From Pycnococcus provasolii (lineage: Eukaryota; Chlorophyta; Pseudoscourfieldiophyceae; Pseudoscourfieldiales; Pycnococcaceae), in the NCBI GenBank assembly GCA_938743325.2, contig OW568902.1, positions 1-64,000 on the forward strand: 64,000 nt of DNA, read 5' to 3'. This document shows, piece by piece, positions 30,031-39,129 of the stretch. Position numbers and translations under genes: made by a program. Each line of letters begins with the position of its first letter. The stretch's first letter is position 1. Under the pieces are notes generated by a model, which had not been told where the DNA came from, searched no databases, and saw only the letters and a program-made list of their open reading frames with translations.

Positions 30031-31124
30031 ACCCCCGACCTTTCCTTTCTGACTCACCCCTCTCCAGCCTGGCGGCCCCTCGTTTGCGAGTGCCGCCTCC
30101 TCCCTCTCCTTCCTCCACTCCCTCCGCGCCGTAGCCGTGGCTGCGCTCGCTCGTCACGCGCCCGAGTATGTGCCTGACATCTTCATGGTTATATTTTATG
30201 GTTATAAGTTGCAAAGCATGGATTGCACATGCATGTCGACATTCTTTCCGTTCCTTATCTCCACTCTTTTGAATGGCTCATGGTTCAAAGCATGGACCCT
30301 CATGCTTTGCTCCCTAGTCTTCTTGGAGGCCTCCTAGGCCTTCTCCTCTTCCCTACCTCTGCCTTTTACTTTCATTCTAGTAACAAACCTTTTTACCTTA
30401 AGCACTTTCTCTACCTTAAGGTCTTCTACCTACAACATAGTTGAAAAAGTATACACTCGTTGAGTGAAGCTGGAATACCACCCTCGACTACTGAGGAATA
30501 CTATGCCGATACGACGTTGGTGATTGCCGACTGGTGAGGCGCCCCTGCGCCACCCACGCGACGTGCTCGTCCTACCTCTCCCATATATTTTTGGGGGTGG
30601 GTGAGAGTTTGTGAGGAGTGCACGAAGTTAAGAGTAGGAGGACGGCCCTTCCCTTCCTTCCGGAGTGTATTGTTTGAGGCCCGGGAAACTCCAGGGAAAC
30701 CCAGGAGAAGCCACCGACCGCCCACCATAAAAAGTTTAACAAAGTATCCCCACGGCCCACCCCACGACCAAGACCACCGAGGAGGAAACCGCCCCGGCCC
30801 TGGGCACTCCGACGTTCTTCCCCGCCCCCCCAGAGGCCAGACCTGAATGAAACTTGAAATGGAAAGCGGAAAAACAATACGGAGCCGGAATTTGACTTTT
30901 GAGGCTGACTGACGGGATTCCCCAGGTGGAGGTGGCGATTAAAAAAGATTCCACCCGGGGGGGGGATCCCTCGCTTGAACGGTTCCCAAAGGTCTTTCTT
31001 TTCCCTCCGGCCGTTTCCGTTTCTTCGCTCTCCGACGCATGCCCATTCATGTTCCATAATTTCGGCATACTTCTCAGAAGTTTTATTTATTTCACTCCCG
31101 TACGTCGTTAGTTAGTGTCGATCC
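30031..31124. other. Intergenic region
   Basis: No gene was recognised. Adjacent to the retroelement remnant, 30050-30180 is C-rich and 30190-30440 is AT-richer. A nine-base G-tract at 30957-30965 lies about 160 bp before the phosphoesterase start. Confidence 0.5.
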
Positions 31125-33047
31125 ATGGCGCTTAACCTTGTGACTACTGGCACTTCTTTTTTTGTTATTAGTTTCGTGGTTTTGTTGTGGCACTTTGGTG
31201 TTGCACTTGCGTCATCACATGCGTCTCGTTCTCGGTCCCTATTGGCGGATACCTTGAAGGCTCATGCTCATGCTCGTGAGCAGGAGGAGGAGGATTTTGG
31301 GTTCAAGGTCGACTTGTCGTCGTCGTCGTCGCACGTTGGGGAGTACACGTCTAGGCAGTACGCGTGCGACGTGTGCAGACACATCGCGGGTGATATCTTG
31401 AAAGGCGTCGTGACCACTTCAAAGGAAAAGGAAAATGGGGAAGCAAATACACAGGCGTGGCGCGACCTCAAGGAAGAGTGTCACAACCACGGGCAAGAAG
31501 GATGCGACTTTGTCAACAAACACGCTCCTACACTCGCGGAAAAACTACAAAAACTCGCGTCGACGAAACAGGAACAACTCGAAGGCGTGCACGCCCTTTG
31601 CGTATTCCTGCACGTCTGCCCAGAAACAGCAAACCAAAAATCCCTGTCGTCGTCGTCGTCGTCAGCAACAGAAACATCACCACCACCGCCTGACGTACGC
31701 GTCGCGAGAGGACACGCAAAGCGCGGATACTACGCCATGCGAGTCAGTCTCGTCGCGGAAGATAACGACACGACGCTTCCACCACTGACGACAACGGCAG
31801 CACAAAACGACGTGTACGACGAAAAGTTCAGATACCGGTGGACGCACCTGCGACTGCGCAGCGAGCTCATTCACGCACAGCCTGGTTGGAACGCAATCAA
31901 CGTGCAAACACCTCCGGCGAAATTTTACCTACCCGCCAGTGGCGAGGGTACCGTGGGACTGTGGATTGCTGACCCGTGCGTCAGCAGCGAATTCGTCCCT
32001 TGCACGTGGGGTGACAAGTACCAAACCGCAACGCGTATTCCTGGGCTCGTCAACGCCGCGACGGCATTCACCAACCCGAATGACGGAACGCCGGACGTGT
32101 CGTTCTGGGGAATTCTTGGCGACAACTTCTACGACCGGTACGGACACATCACCACGAACCTCTTCTCGAAACTGAGCATGTCCACGAAGCTGACCACGCT
32201 TGTTGCCGCGCCTGGGAATCACGACTACTGGGCGTACGGCTCGCCAACCGTCTGCGTGGCAACCGACCAGTTTGGCAACGGGTTCATGCAGTACTACGCG
32301 CAGGACGCGGAGGCGAGCCTAGACTCCGCCACCAACGGCACCGCGCCGTTCAACTTCAGCGTGAATCCGGACACTGGCAAGGAAGCGCCGAGGTGGTGGC
32401 CAAAGTGGCTTCCCGACCCTTGGGATCTCACGCAGCGATGCCTGGCTCGCGAAAGCCACAGCTCGAACTTTCAGAGCTACTATGCCATCGGCGACATGGG
32501 AGTTATCAGCTACAGTTCAGCGTACACCTATGACGAGCAGAGCAATTTTCTCGCGGATGCGTGCGACTACTTCGTAGGTAACGACGACGTAAGTACAGTG
32601 ATGATTGTTGGGCATTGGAGCGACGAGAATGACGGGTGTGCGGAGAACATGCACGTTCCAGGCGTGTTTGATCAGATGAGGAGCAAAATCGGATCTTGCG
32701 CGAAGCTCGACAGCACGAAGAAGTTCGTCTTCTTCCAAGGCCACGACCACTGCAACATCGTCATCCGAAACAGCACTGGATTCCAGGTTGCCGGAGAGGG
32801 CATGGCTGGGTGCGACGACCGTCAGAACTTCGGCATCACAGTCATCGACACGAAGAGCAAGCCTGGTGCCGTGCGCGTTATTTATGTGAACGTGATGACT
32901 CCCTTCGGCCTTGATCGGTATTACGAGGTGACGTCGTGTTTCGCGAAGGAAGGCGTGGTGGCATGCGCAGATAAATACGGAGAGGTGTGGTTGGACTCGT
33001 CGTCGTCGCCGTCGTCGACGCCATCGTCGTCCACTGAGGAATATTGA
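31125..33047 (+). CDS. Secreted saposin-domain metallophosphoesterase
   Basis: The 640-residue protein begins with a signal peptide (hydrophobic to about residue 28, ending VALASSHA). Residues ~80-170 have six cysteines (CDVC, EECHNHGQEGC, LCVFLHVC) in the saposin B pattern. The calcineurin-like phosphoesterase domain follows, with metal-site motifs GDNFYDRYGH, GNHDYW, GHWSD and GHDHC. The order saposin then phosphoesterase is the one seen in acid sphingomyelinases, but the phosphoesterase motifs resemble tartrate-resistant acid-phosphatase-like enzymes as much. Several N-X-S/T sites suggest glycosylation. The Ser-rich C-terminus ends STEEY. I infer a lumenal or extracellular hydrolase acting on a lipid-linked or other phosphoester; the substrate is uncertain. 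Confidence 0.85.
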   Translation: MALNLVTTGTSFFVISFVVLLWHFGVALASSHASRSRSLLADTLKAHAHAREQEEEDFGFKVDLSSSSSHVGEYTSRQYACDVCRHIAGDILKGVVTTSKEKENGEANTQAWRDLKEECHNHGQEGCDFVNKHAPTLAEKLQKLASTKQEQLEGVHALCVFLHVCPETANQKSLSSSSSSATETSPPPPDVRVARGHAKRGYYAMRVSLVAEDNDTTLPPLTTTAAQNDVYDEKFRYRWTHLRLRSELIHAQPGWNAINVQTPPAKFYLPASGEGTVGLWIADPCVSSEFVPCTWGDKYQTATRIPGLVNAATAFTNPNDGTPDVSFWGILGDNFYDRYGHITTNLFSKLSMSTKLTTLVAAPGNHDYWAYGSPTVCVATDQFGNGFMQYYAQDAEASLDSATNGTAPFNFSVNPDTGKEAPRWWPKWLPDPWDLTQRCLARESHSSNFQSYYAIGDMGVISYSSAYTYDEQSNFLADACDYFVGNDDVSTVMIVGHWSDENDGCAENMHVPGVFDQMRSKIGSCAKLDSTKKFVFFQGHDHCNIVIRNSTGFQVAGEGMAGCDDRQNFGITVIDTKSKPGAVRVIYVNVMTPFGLDRYYEVTSCFAKEGVVACADKYGEVWLDSSSSPSSTPSSSTEEY

Positions 33048-33085
33048 ATTCGTAGCAATTAAGGTTTGTAATAATAAGAAACGTT

Positions 33086-33168
33086 CATTGACCAACCTCC
33101 GCAACGGCGATGCAAGTCCGCCTGGGCCAGTTCGCCATTGACCACCTCCGCAACGGCGATGCAAGTCC
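33086..33168. repeat. Direct repeat pair, ~33 bp
   Basis: Copies at 33086-33119 and 33136-33168 share CATTGACCA(A)CCTCCGC and the following 17 bases, differing by one A. They lie between the phosphoesterase stop and the thioredoxin-like start, so probably in the promoter or leader of the latter. Confidence 0.93.
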
Positions 33169-33248
33169 AGCGTTCAACTTTTCACTCCTCTGAGAGCCCA
33201 TTTCCATTTTTCCATTTTTTCATTTTCTGCGAAGAGCGCATAAAAAGT

Positions 33249-33779
33249 ATGACGGCGCCGACGATGTCCTCCTTGTCGCGCCTGCTCGTCCTCCTAGCGC
33301 TCGTGCTCGTCACCGGCGTCGCCGCCTTTGCCTCCTCCTCATCAGCTTCGCGTGGTTGGAACGACAGCATCGAGTGGGTCAAACCAAAAGAATTTGACAT
33401 CTCCATAAACACGAAGCCGATCGTGTACCTCTTCCACAAGACGTGGTGCGGCGCATGCAAGCAATTCAAGGCGAGCATGAACAGCGGAAGCAAGGATGTC
33501 GAAGACGTCGTCGACTTCAGCAAGAAGTTTGCGATGGTGAACATCGAAGATGACGAGGCGGCGCCGTTTGGACAGGAGTTCTCGCCGGATGGAGGGTACA
33601 TCCCGCGCGTGATCTTCGCCAAGCCCGACGGCACGCCCGTCAAAGGCTTGAAAAACGACGGAGGCAACCCGCGCTTCAAGTACTTTTACAGCAACCCGCT
33701 GGAGTTGAGGCGCGCTATGCGCAACGCGCTCGACGAGATGACGCCCGACTGGAGGAACGAGGGAAAGACGGAGCTGTAA
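33249..33779 (+). CDS. ER thioredoxin-like protein (ERp18/TXNDC12 type)
   Basis: From the ATG at 33249 the product is 176 residues. A signal peptide (LLVLLALVLVTGVAAFA) occupies residues ~10-26. The single thioredoxin domain has the active site KTWCGACKQFK, matching the WCGAC form of TXNDC12/AGR-family proteins. It has the typical cis-proline segment IPRVIFAKPDG. The protein ends KTEL, a KDEL-like ER-retrieval signal. It probably acts as a thiol-disulfide oxidoreductase in the ER. The gene is intronless and converges on the HDAC gene 133 bp away. The spacer has a (CA)n run at 33821-33852. Confidence 0.88.
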   Translation: MTAPTMSSLSRLLVLLALVLVTGVAAFASSSSASRGWNDSIEWVKPKEFDISINTKPIVYLFHKTWCGACKQFKASMNSGSKDVEDVVDFSKKFAMVNIEDDEAAPFGQEFSPDGGYIPRVIFAKPDGTPVKGLKNDGGNPRFKYFYSNPLELRRAMRNALDEMTPDWRNEGKTEL

Positions 33780-33912
33780 ACGCCGTTTCGTTTTCGAGCA
33801 AAATACGATCCATTGCAATACAACACACACACACACGCACACACACACACGCACCCACCCACCAATACGTTCGTTCCTCCTCCTCCCACACGCTAGCACT
33901 TCGCACACCTAG

Positions 33913-35994
33913 TTAGTTCGTGCCACCAAACCCACCCGCGCCGTCGCCGTCTGCACCGCCACCTGGTGCTGCGCCTCCACCGCCGCCGCCGCCGCCGCCG
34001 CCGCCACCGCCGATGCCCGTGCCACCGCCAACCTTGAATAGGATCTTGCGAGGGGACGGGACGTTCTGCCCAGAGTCCGTCGTCGCGCCAGCATCGGGCG
34101 CGGCGGCGTCGCGCGCCGCAGGTGCGGCTGCAGCCTGCGGGAGATCGGAGCCGGCGGCGGCGGCGGTGCCGGTGCCACCGGCACCGTCGCCGCCGCCGTT
34201 ACCACCACCACCATCCGCCTGTTGGGTTGGCGCCGATGTGGCAGCTGCCGGTGCTCCTCCACCGGTGCCATCGACGTCCATTCGGTCCCCAGGTGCGGCA
34301 GCAGCCTGTGCGGAGGGATCCGCGCCGCCCGTGCTGTGCTGTGCATCCGTCGCCGGCGCAGACGCCGGTGCCGCAGCAGCGGGTGCGGTTGGTTCAGCAG
34401 CGCCGCCACTCGCAGCTCCCGTGGCCGCATTCGCGACGCCTCCGGCACCACCCTCCGTGTCCATGGGTGCCGCATCGTCACTCATCGGAGCTGTGGAGGG
34501 GGCGCTTAGCTCCGCCGCCGTTCGTCGCAGCAATGCTTCCTTCTCAGACGACATCGTCGCCGCTCCTGCGGTTGGCTGCGCAGCCGCAGCCTCGGCAGCT
34601 TCCCGGTGGTTGATGTCAACACGGCTAGGCTTCGCCTCCGCGTCGCCCTCCACGGGCATCGGGTCCGCCGGATGGTGCGACGTGTCTCTTCCTCGCTCGT
34701 CGTTGTCCTGCTCCGCCTCCGCCTTCACCGCCTCCGCCTCCGCCACCGCGCCGGCGGCTCCGCCATCCGTGGAGGGCACGACGCCGCCGTCCTCCGTTTT
34801 CACGACGCCGTCCAGCGCATTTGCATGTCCGTCCGTGGCATCTTGAGATGCGAGAGGGTTGCCACTCACGGGTGCCGGCTGCACTCTGTTGAGGTTCTCA
34901 AGAATCTTCACGCGAATCTTGTTGAGGTAGTCGTTCGAGTTCTGGTTCTCCATGTTCGACGCGTTGTAGAACAGCCGGTAGTCAGGCCCGAAGTACTCGA
35001 TGTAGTCGTTGTCGGGAAGGTTGTCGTCGAGTTCCTGGCCCAGGCAGCACGCCGTCTCGTACGCCCAGCACCTCGCGACGTTACGGATGGTGTACCCTCC
35101 CCCGCCAAGCACCAGCAACGGCACATTGTACTTGAGCATGTGCTTCAGGCACAGCGCGTGTCCCTTGATGGACAGATTGAAGCACCCGAGCCTGTCTCCG
35201 CTGAGGCTGTCCGCGCCACCCTGGAACACGACGGCACCTGGCTGGTATCGTTCCATGACCTTGCTCATGATGGGAACAAACAGAGTTTCGTACGCGGCGT
35301 CGTCGACGCCGTCGCGCAGGGGAACGTTGAGCGAGTAGTACTTTCCCACGTCGTGCCCAACGTCGTCGAGCGCGCCCGTTCCTGGGAAGTAGTCCCCGTA
35401 CTTGTGGAAACTTACCGTCATGACGCGGTCTGTGGTGTAGAACGCCTCCTCGACGCCGTCGCCGTGGTGTATGTCAATGTCAATGTACAGCACGCGCTGG
35501 TGCTCCTTGAGCAGCTCGAGTATGGCGAGCACGATATCGTTCACGTAGCAGAACCCGGACGCCTCACCCTTTTTGGCGTGGTGCAGACCTCCCGCCCAGT
35601 TGATTGCGATATCGTTCGTTTTGTTGTTGAGTCGAACGGCACCTGCGACACTCCCTCCCGTGTACACGGAGCAGAAGTTCATGAGACCATCAAACGCGGG
35701 ACAGTCTTCGCCAATATTGAATCGACGCAGCTGACGCGTATGTTCGTGCTGATTATCCGGCGTGACGAACCGCATGAACTGGATGTACTCGTCGGTGTGG
35801 AACGCCGTCATGGATGACCACGAAGCACGAGGGGGTCCCACGACCTCCAGCGACTTGAGGAGATCGTACGACTCCAGGAGGTTGTGCGCCATGCGTATGC
35901 GGTGCGGCTTCATCGGGTGGCCCTGCCCGTAGTAGTAGTTGCCCACCTCGGGATCGTAGTAGTAGCACACCTTCTTTTTGCTGTGAGACGACAT
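33913..35994 (-). CDS. HDA1: Class I histone deacetylase (RPD3/HDAC1 type)
   Basis: From the ATG at 35994 the protein has 693 residues. The N-terminal ~375 residues are a complete class I catalytic domain. Visible motifs are [17 protein letters not shown], the His-His pair in [17 protein letters not shown], zinc ligands in [28 protein letters not shown], and the active-site loop [14 protein letters not shown]. The C-terminal ~320 residues are an Ala/Gly/Pro/Asp low-complexity tail with a run of glycines near the end, much longer than in plant or animal RPD3 proteins. It removes acetyl groups from histone lysines in nuclear corepressor complexes. An upstream in-frame extension is unlikely because the normal family start [18 protein letters not shown] is at this ATG. 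The gene symbol is generic. Confidence 0.94.
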   Translation of the reverse strand: MSSHSKKKVCYYYDPEVGNYYYGQGHPMKPHRIRMAHNLLESYDLLKSLEVVGPPRASWSSMTAFHTDEYIQFMRFVTPDNQHEHTRQLRRFNIGEDCPAFDGLMNFCSVYTGGSVAGAVRLNNKTNDIAINWAGGLHHAKKGEASGFCYVNDIVLAILELLKEHQRVLYIDIDIHHGDGVEEAFYTTDRVMTVSFHKYGDYFPGTGALDDVGHDVGKYYSLNVPLRDGVDDAAYETLFVPIMSKVMERYQPGAVVFQGGADSLSGDRLGCFNLSIKGHALCLKHMLKYNVPLLVLGGGGYTIRNVARCWAYETACCLGQELDDNLPDNDYIEYFGPDYRLFYNASNMENQNSNDYLNKIRVKILENLNRVQPAPVSGNPLASQDATDGHANALDGVVKTEDGGVVPSTDGGAAGAVAEAEAVKAEAEQDNDERGRDTSHHPADPMPVEGDAEAKPSRVDINHREAAEAAAAQPTAGAATMSSEKEALLRRTAAELSAPSTAPMSDDAAPMDTEGGAGGVANAATGAASGGAAEPTAPAAAAPASAPATDAQHSTGGADPSAQAAAAPGDRMDVDGTGGGAPAAATSAPTQQADGGGGNGGGDGAGGTGTAAAAGSDLPQAAAAPAARDAAAPDAGATTDSGQNVPSPRKILFKVGGGTGIGGGGGGGGGGGGGAAPGGGADGDGAGGFGGTN

Positions 35995-37271
35995 TGCAAC
36001 AAGTCGTTTGTGAGGTGGACGGGGGAGGGGGAGGGGAAAGCAGAGCAGGAACTTCCCGGAAAGCCCCGAGAAGAGGAACAGGGAAAGCCCCGGAAGCAGA
36101 AAGAAAACCCGGGGGGAGATATCCACAGCGAATTCATCATGTGCCCAGGGCCCCAGGCACCCTAGGGTGGGTCCCCTGGGGTTGCCGGGGGGGGGGGCCC
36201 AGGGAAACACTCAACACGGGTTCCGGGTCGAGACCAGACAGGAACTGAGAACGACGCGCGGATTACCCTACCCTCAACCAAACCCTCCTTTATTATAGCC
36301 TCATCAGCCTCCTTTCGCCTCCTCCCAGTAGTACTACTGGCCAGTACTCATCCCAGCCTCCATCCCCCCCCCCGGGGGGTTCGGTCCTTTGGGATCCATC
36401 CATCCACTCAACCAGGTGTGGCCCCTAACCCTAACCCTAATCAGGCACGCGTTCATTCAGCAGGGTTCATTTGGGTTCTACCCTTCCCTTCCAGCTGTCA
36501 CGCCAGGAGAGGGAGAGTAGGGGTTTAAGGGGAGGGGGAGAGATCTAGATTAGATGAGATTTGGGGACCCCTTGTTAAGGCCCCGGTTCAGTGGGGATTT
36601 GTGGCCGCGGCGGAGCCGGCAGGGAGAATCATTGGCGACGAGCTTTTAACGCACGGGACGTGCGTCGAGCGCCATAGGAGAGAGAGAGAGAGAGAGACGA
36701 TTAAGAGTGTAACTGGGTGAGATAGACCCAACTACAGCAGCTTCAGGTGGGTGACAACGAACTTAAGGTGAACGGGATCAAACATCAGGGGGAAAATTAA
36801 CACGTTAAAAGCTGGAGAGGCGGCACGTCGCGTCGCAGGACAACCCTTCGGTGAATGGTAAGCAGCTCCGACGAGGAGGAGCAACGAGACAACAGAGAGG
36901 GTACACCTCCACCAAGGCGCAACAGTGCGGCTGACGAGAGTCATAACTCATACCTGGATCTGGGATCCATTATTGGATCACTGGATATGTTGGAGTTTAT
37001 GGTTTGGGGTTAGTAGTTAGGACTACTAACTCTACTGGATAATATACAGAAAATGGAATCTGTAAGAGATCTTGTGAAGGAGTCGACATTACACGTCGAC
37101 ACCTGATTGGTTACGTTTCAGGAGCGCAGCATGGATGTCGACATGATGTCGACACCCCAATCTGCCCGTTGGAGATGGTTAAGGAGGTTGCAACCGAATC
37201 CTGTTTGAGATTCTCTGGACCTCGCGAGACTCGCGAGACTCCCCCTCAACGACACCTCCCCGGAAACCCCA
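35995..37271. other. Intergenic region upstream of HDAC
   Basis: An eleven-base G-tract lies at 36187-36197, inside a palindrome-rich CCTAGGGTGGGTCCCCTGGG stretch. CCCTAA repeats are at 36423-36440. A (GA)n run is near 36676-36698. Repeated GTCGAC/TGTCGACA motifs lie near 37081-37155. No gene was recognised. Confidence 0.5.
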
Positions 37272-37655
37272 CCTTGTAACCACCACTCTAACTTTTCCGA
37301 AACTAAACTTACGTTCACGCCGCGCGTCACTCGTCGTTCCTGCCACGGCTGCAATGGGAACCAGGACAAGAGCAAAATGCTGATCTGCGAAGGGTGTGGA
37401 AAAGCTTGGCATATGTGGTGCATCACGCCGCAACTGAAGGTGGCACCGAGAGGTACATGGGTGTGCCAGGCGTGCCATGAGCTTTGCGAAGTCGTCATCC
37501 TTGAAGAAGGGTTCGAAGGGGGCTTCTTTGAAGTGGATGGATGCTGGCCGCGTGGTGGTGATTGGCAATCTACCAAGGGTAGGCCGTCAACGTCAGTGCG
37601 CGTGGATTTGCGTGTTCGCGTCGCAACGTGTGCGCGAGCAAATGGTGAGGCGTGA
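37272..37655 (+). pseudogene. PHD-finger coding fragment
   Basis: An open frame encodes a full C4HC3 PHD finger. It starts at the TGC codon at 37341 (CHGCNGN) and continues through MLICEGCGKAWHMWC to WVCQACH near 37480. After this it runs into sequence copied from SWC4 (read in another frame) and loses any family character. No convincing start codon or partner domains surround it, so it is either an exon of a gene I cannot assemble or a fragment carried by a mobile element. PHD fingers bind histone H3 tails. Confidence 0.55.
37484..37532 (+). repeat. Copied 49-bp piece of the SWC4 gene
   Basis: These 49 bases are identical to 39299-39347 inside the SWC4 coding region, in the same orientation, with further partial match just upstream. 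They follow the PHD-finger codons directly. Confidence 0.93.
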
Positions 37656-37802
37656 TGTCAATGGAGCAGGGTGTTTGTTTGTGGCGGATCCGGAGACTCC
37701 GCTGTCACTAATGCGGTGACGGTTGCACAGGAGCTACGGACGTTTTCGGTTGCACGCTGAGCTTCTGCGGGGACGTCAGCGACATCGCAACCGAGGCGGT
37801 GG

Positions 37803-38373
37803 ATGCAGGTGGCACAGTGCCGTGCCCAGGGCAGCGTGACAGCTGTCGTGGCGCATGATGGTGGGTGGCGTGGCGGTGTTGAGGTGAGGAGAAGAGATGT
37901 GTTTGGGGTTTAAGGAGAGGAGAGGAGGCGATAGGAGATGGTGTTTTGGTTTCCCCCAACCCCAAGGGCTTTTGCCTGGCGAAGGTTGGTTGAGGTTTGG
38001 GACCCTCCCCCAAGGTGTCGGGAGTTTGTTAACAAAGGGACCGTTAGGTGGGGGGTTGGGTGTTGCCCTCCCCTTGGAGTGGGACGACCGACTTTAGTTG
38101 TCGACGCGTTTTTGTGTACGTCTGTGGCGTACGCTGACGACAAGGTGTGGTGTGGTGTTGGTGTTTACTTGTTACAGAACTTCTTGACTCTACTTGGCTT
38201 GGTGAACACACACGTGGTACAGGTGGTGCCTTAAGTTGTGGTGTGGCTGACGGAGAAAACAAAGGAGATCTAAGGCGAGTTGAGGTGCGGTGGTGGAGGT
38301 GGCGTGGTGCCGTGGCGAGGTTTTAGAAGTAAGTATGCAGGTGGCACAGTGCCGTGCCCAGGGCAGCGTGACA
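37803..38373. repeat. 39-bp direct repeat pair, 532 bp apart
   Basis: ATGCAGGTGGCACAGTGCCG and the following 19 bases occur at 37803-37841 and again at 38335-38373, identical by eye. The second copy supplies the first codons of the Gln-rich reading frame. The region between them is noncoding. Confidence 0.9.
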
Positions 38374-38754
38374 CCTGCGCAACACGACGCTGAGTTTGAC
38401 GAACCTCAGTTGGGACAAGACGTCAGCGACCAAACGCAACAAACGCGAGGCAAATCCGACGCACACAAAGTCCAAACTGAACAAGTTCATACAGCTAACT
38501 CAGAGTTGCAACAACAACAGCAACAACAGCCTCAGCACAACAGCTCGCGTCAGCCTGTGACACAACGCGAACTCGAGTTCAGCGAGCAGGAAACGCACCA
38601 TCATCTGGGGGATCCAACGCAACAAACGCGAGCACCAACGAACACGCATCCGATCCAAACAAATCATGATGAATGGAGATGTCGCAGTATCCCCCGACTA
38701 CTCCTTTTCCCGGTAGTATCACTCCGTAGGACGGTCTTAGAAAAATTTTTTTAG
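38335..38754 (+). CDS. Gln-rich hypothetical reading frame
   Basis: The 139-codon frame starts at an ATG inside the 39-bp repeat. Its middle is Gln/Thr/His-rich (runs of glutamine near residues 60-70) and it has no recognised domain. The C-terminal part reads like accidental translation. It lies in a repeat-rich island with the PHD fragment and may be part of a mobile or chimeric transcript; it may also not be a gene. Confidence 0.3.
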   Translation: MQVAQCRAQGSVTPAQHDAEFDEPQLGQDVSDQTQQTRGKSDAHKVQTEQVHTANSELQQQQQQQPQHNSSRQPVTQRELEFSEQETHHHLGDPTQQTRAPTNTHPIQTNHDEWRCRSIPRLLLFPVVSLRRTVLEKFF

Positions 38755-39129
38755 TCTCCCGCCTACTGTATGGGCATTGGGCGCTCCGCGCCGACTCACC
38801 AACACCGTTCTGGGATGTGCTGTCCCATGTAAGTACTACCTTAGAGTGTCAAAGTGTAGCTTAAGGTAAAAGTGTGTTACTCAAAAGGAAGGAAAACGTA
38901 TAATACAGACGCGGCATTTGTTTGCACGGTGCCCGTATTTTCCACAGTTGATACTAAATTTCACGGGTCCCCCCCCCCCCCCCCTCCGGCCCTCCCCCTC
39001 CCAAGGAACCCCTTGGAACCACCCAGTTCAACGCCAAGGGGCAAAGGCGGATCCCCACACCCCAACCCCAACCCCAACCAGTTAAGTTTCCTTTTTCCCA
39101 ACCTCAAACTCCCCCTCATTCCGCTGCTC
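38755..39129. other. Upstream region of SWC4
   Basis: A 16-base C-tract (about 38969-38984) is followed by a C/A-rich leader containing tandem CCCCAACC units (39059-39080) just before the SWC4 start. No other gene was seen. Confidence 0.55.
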
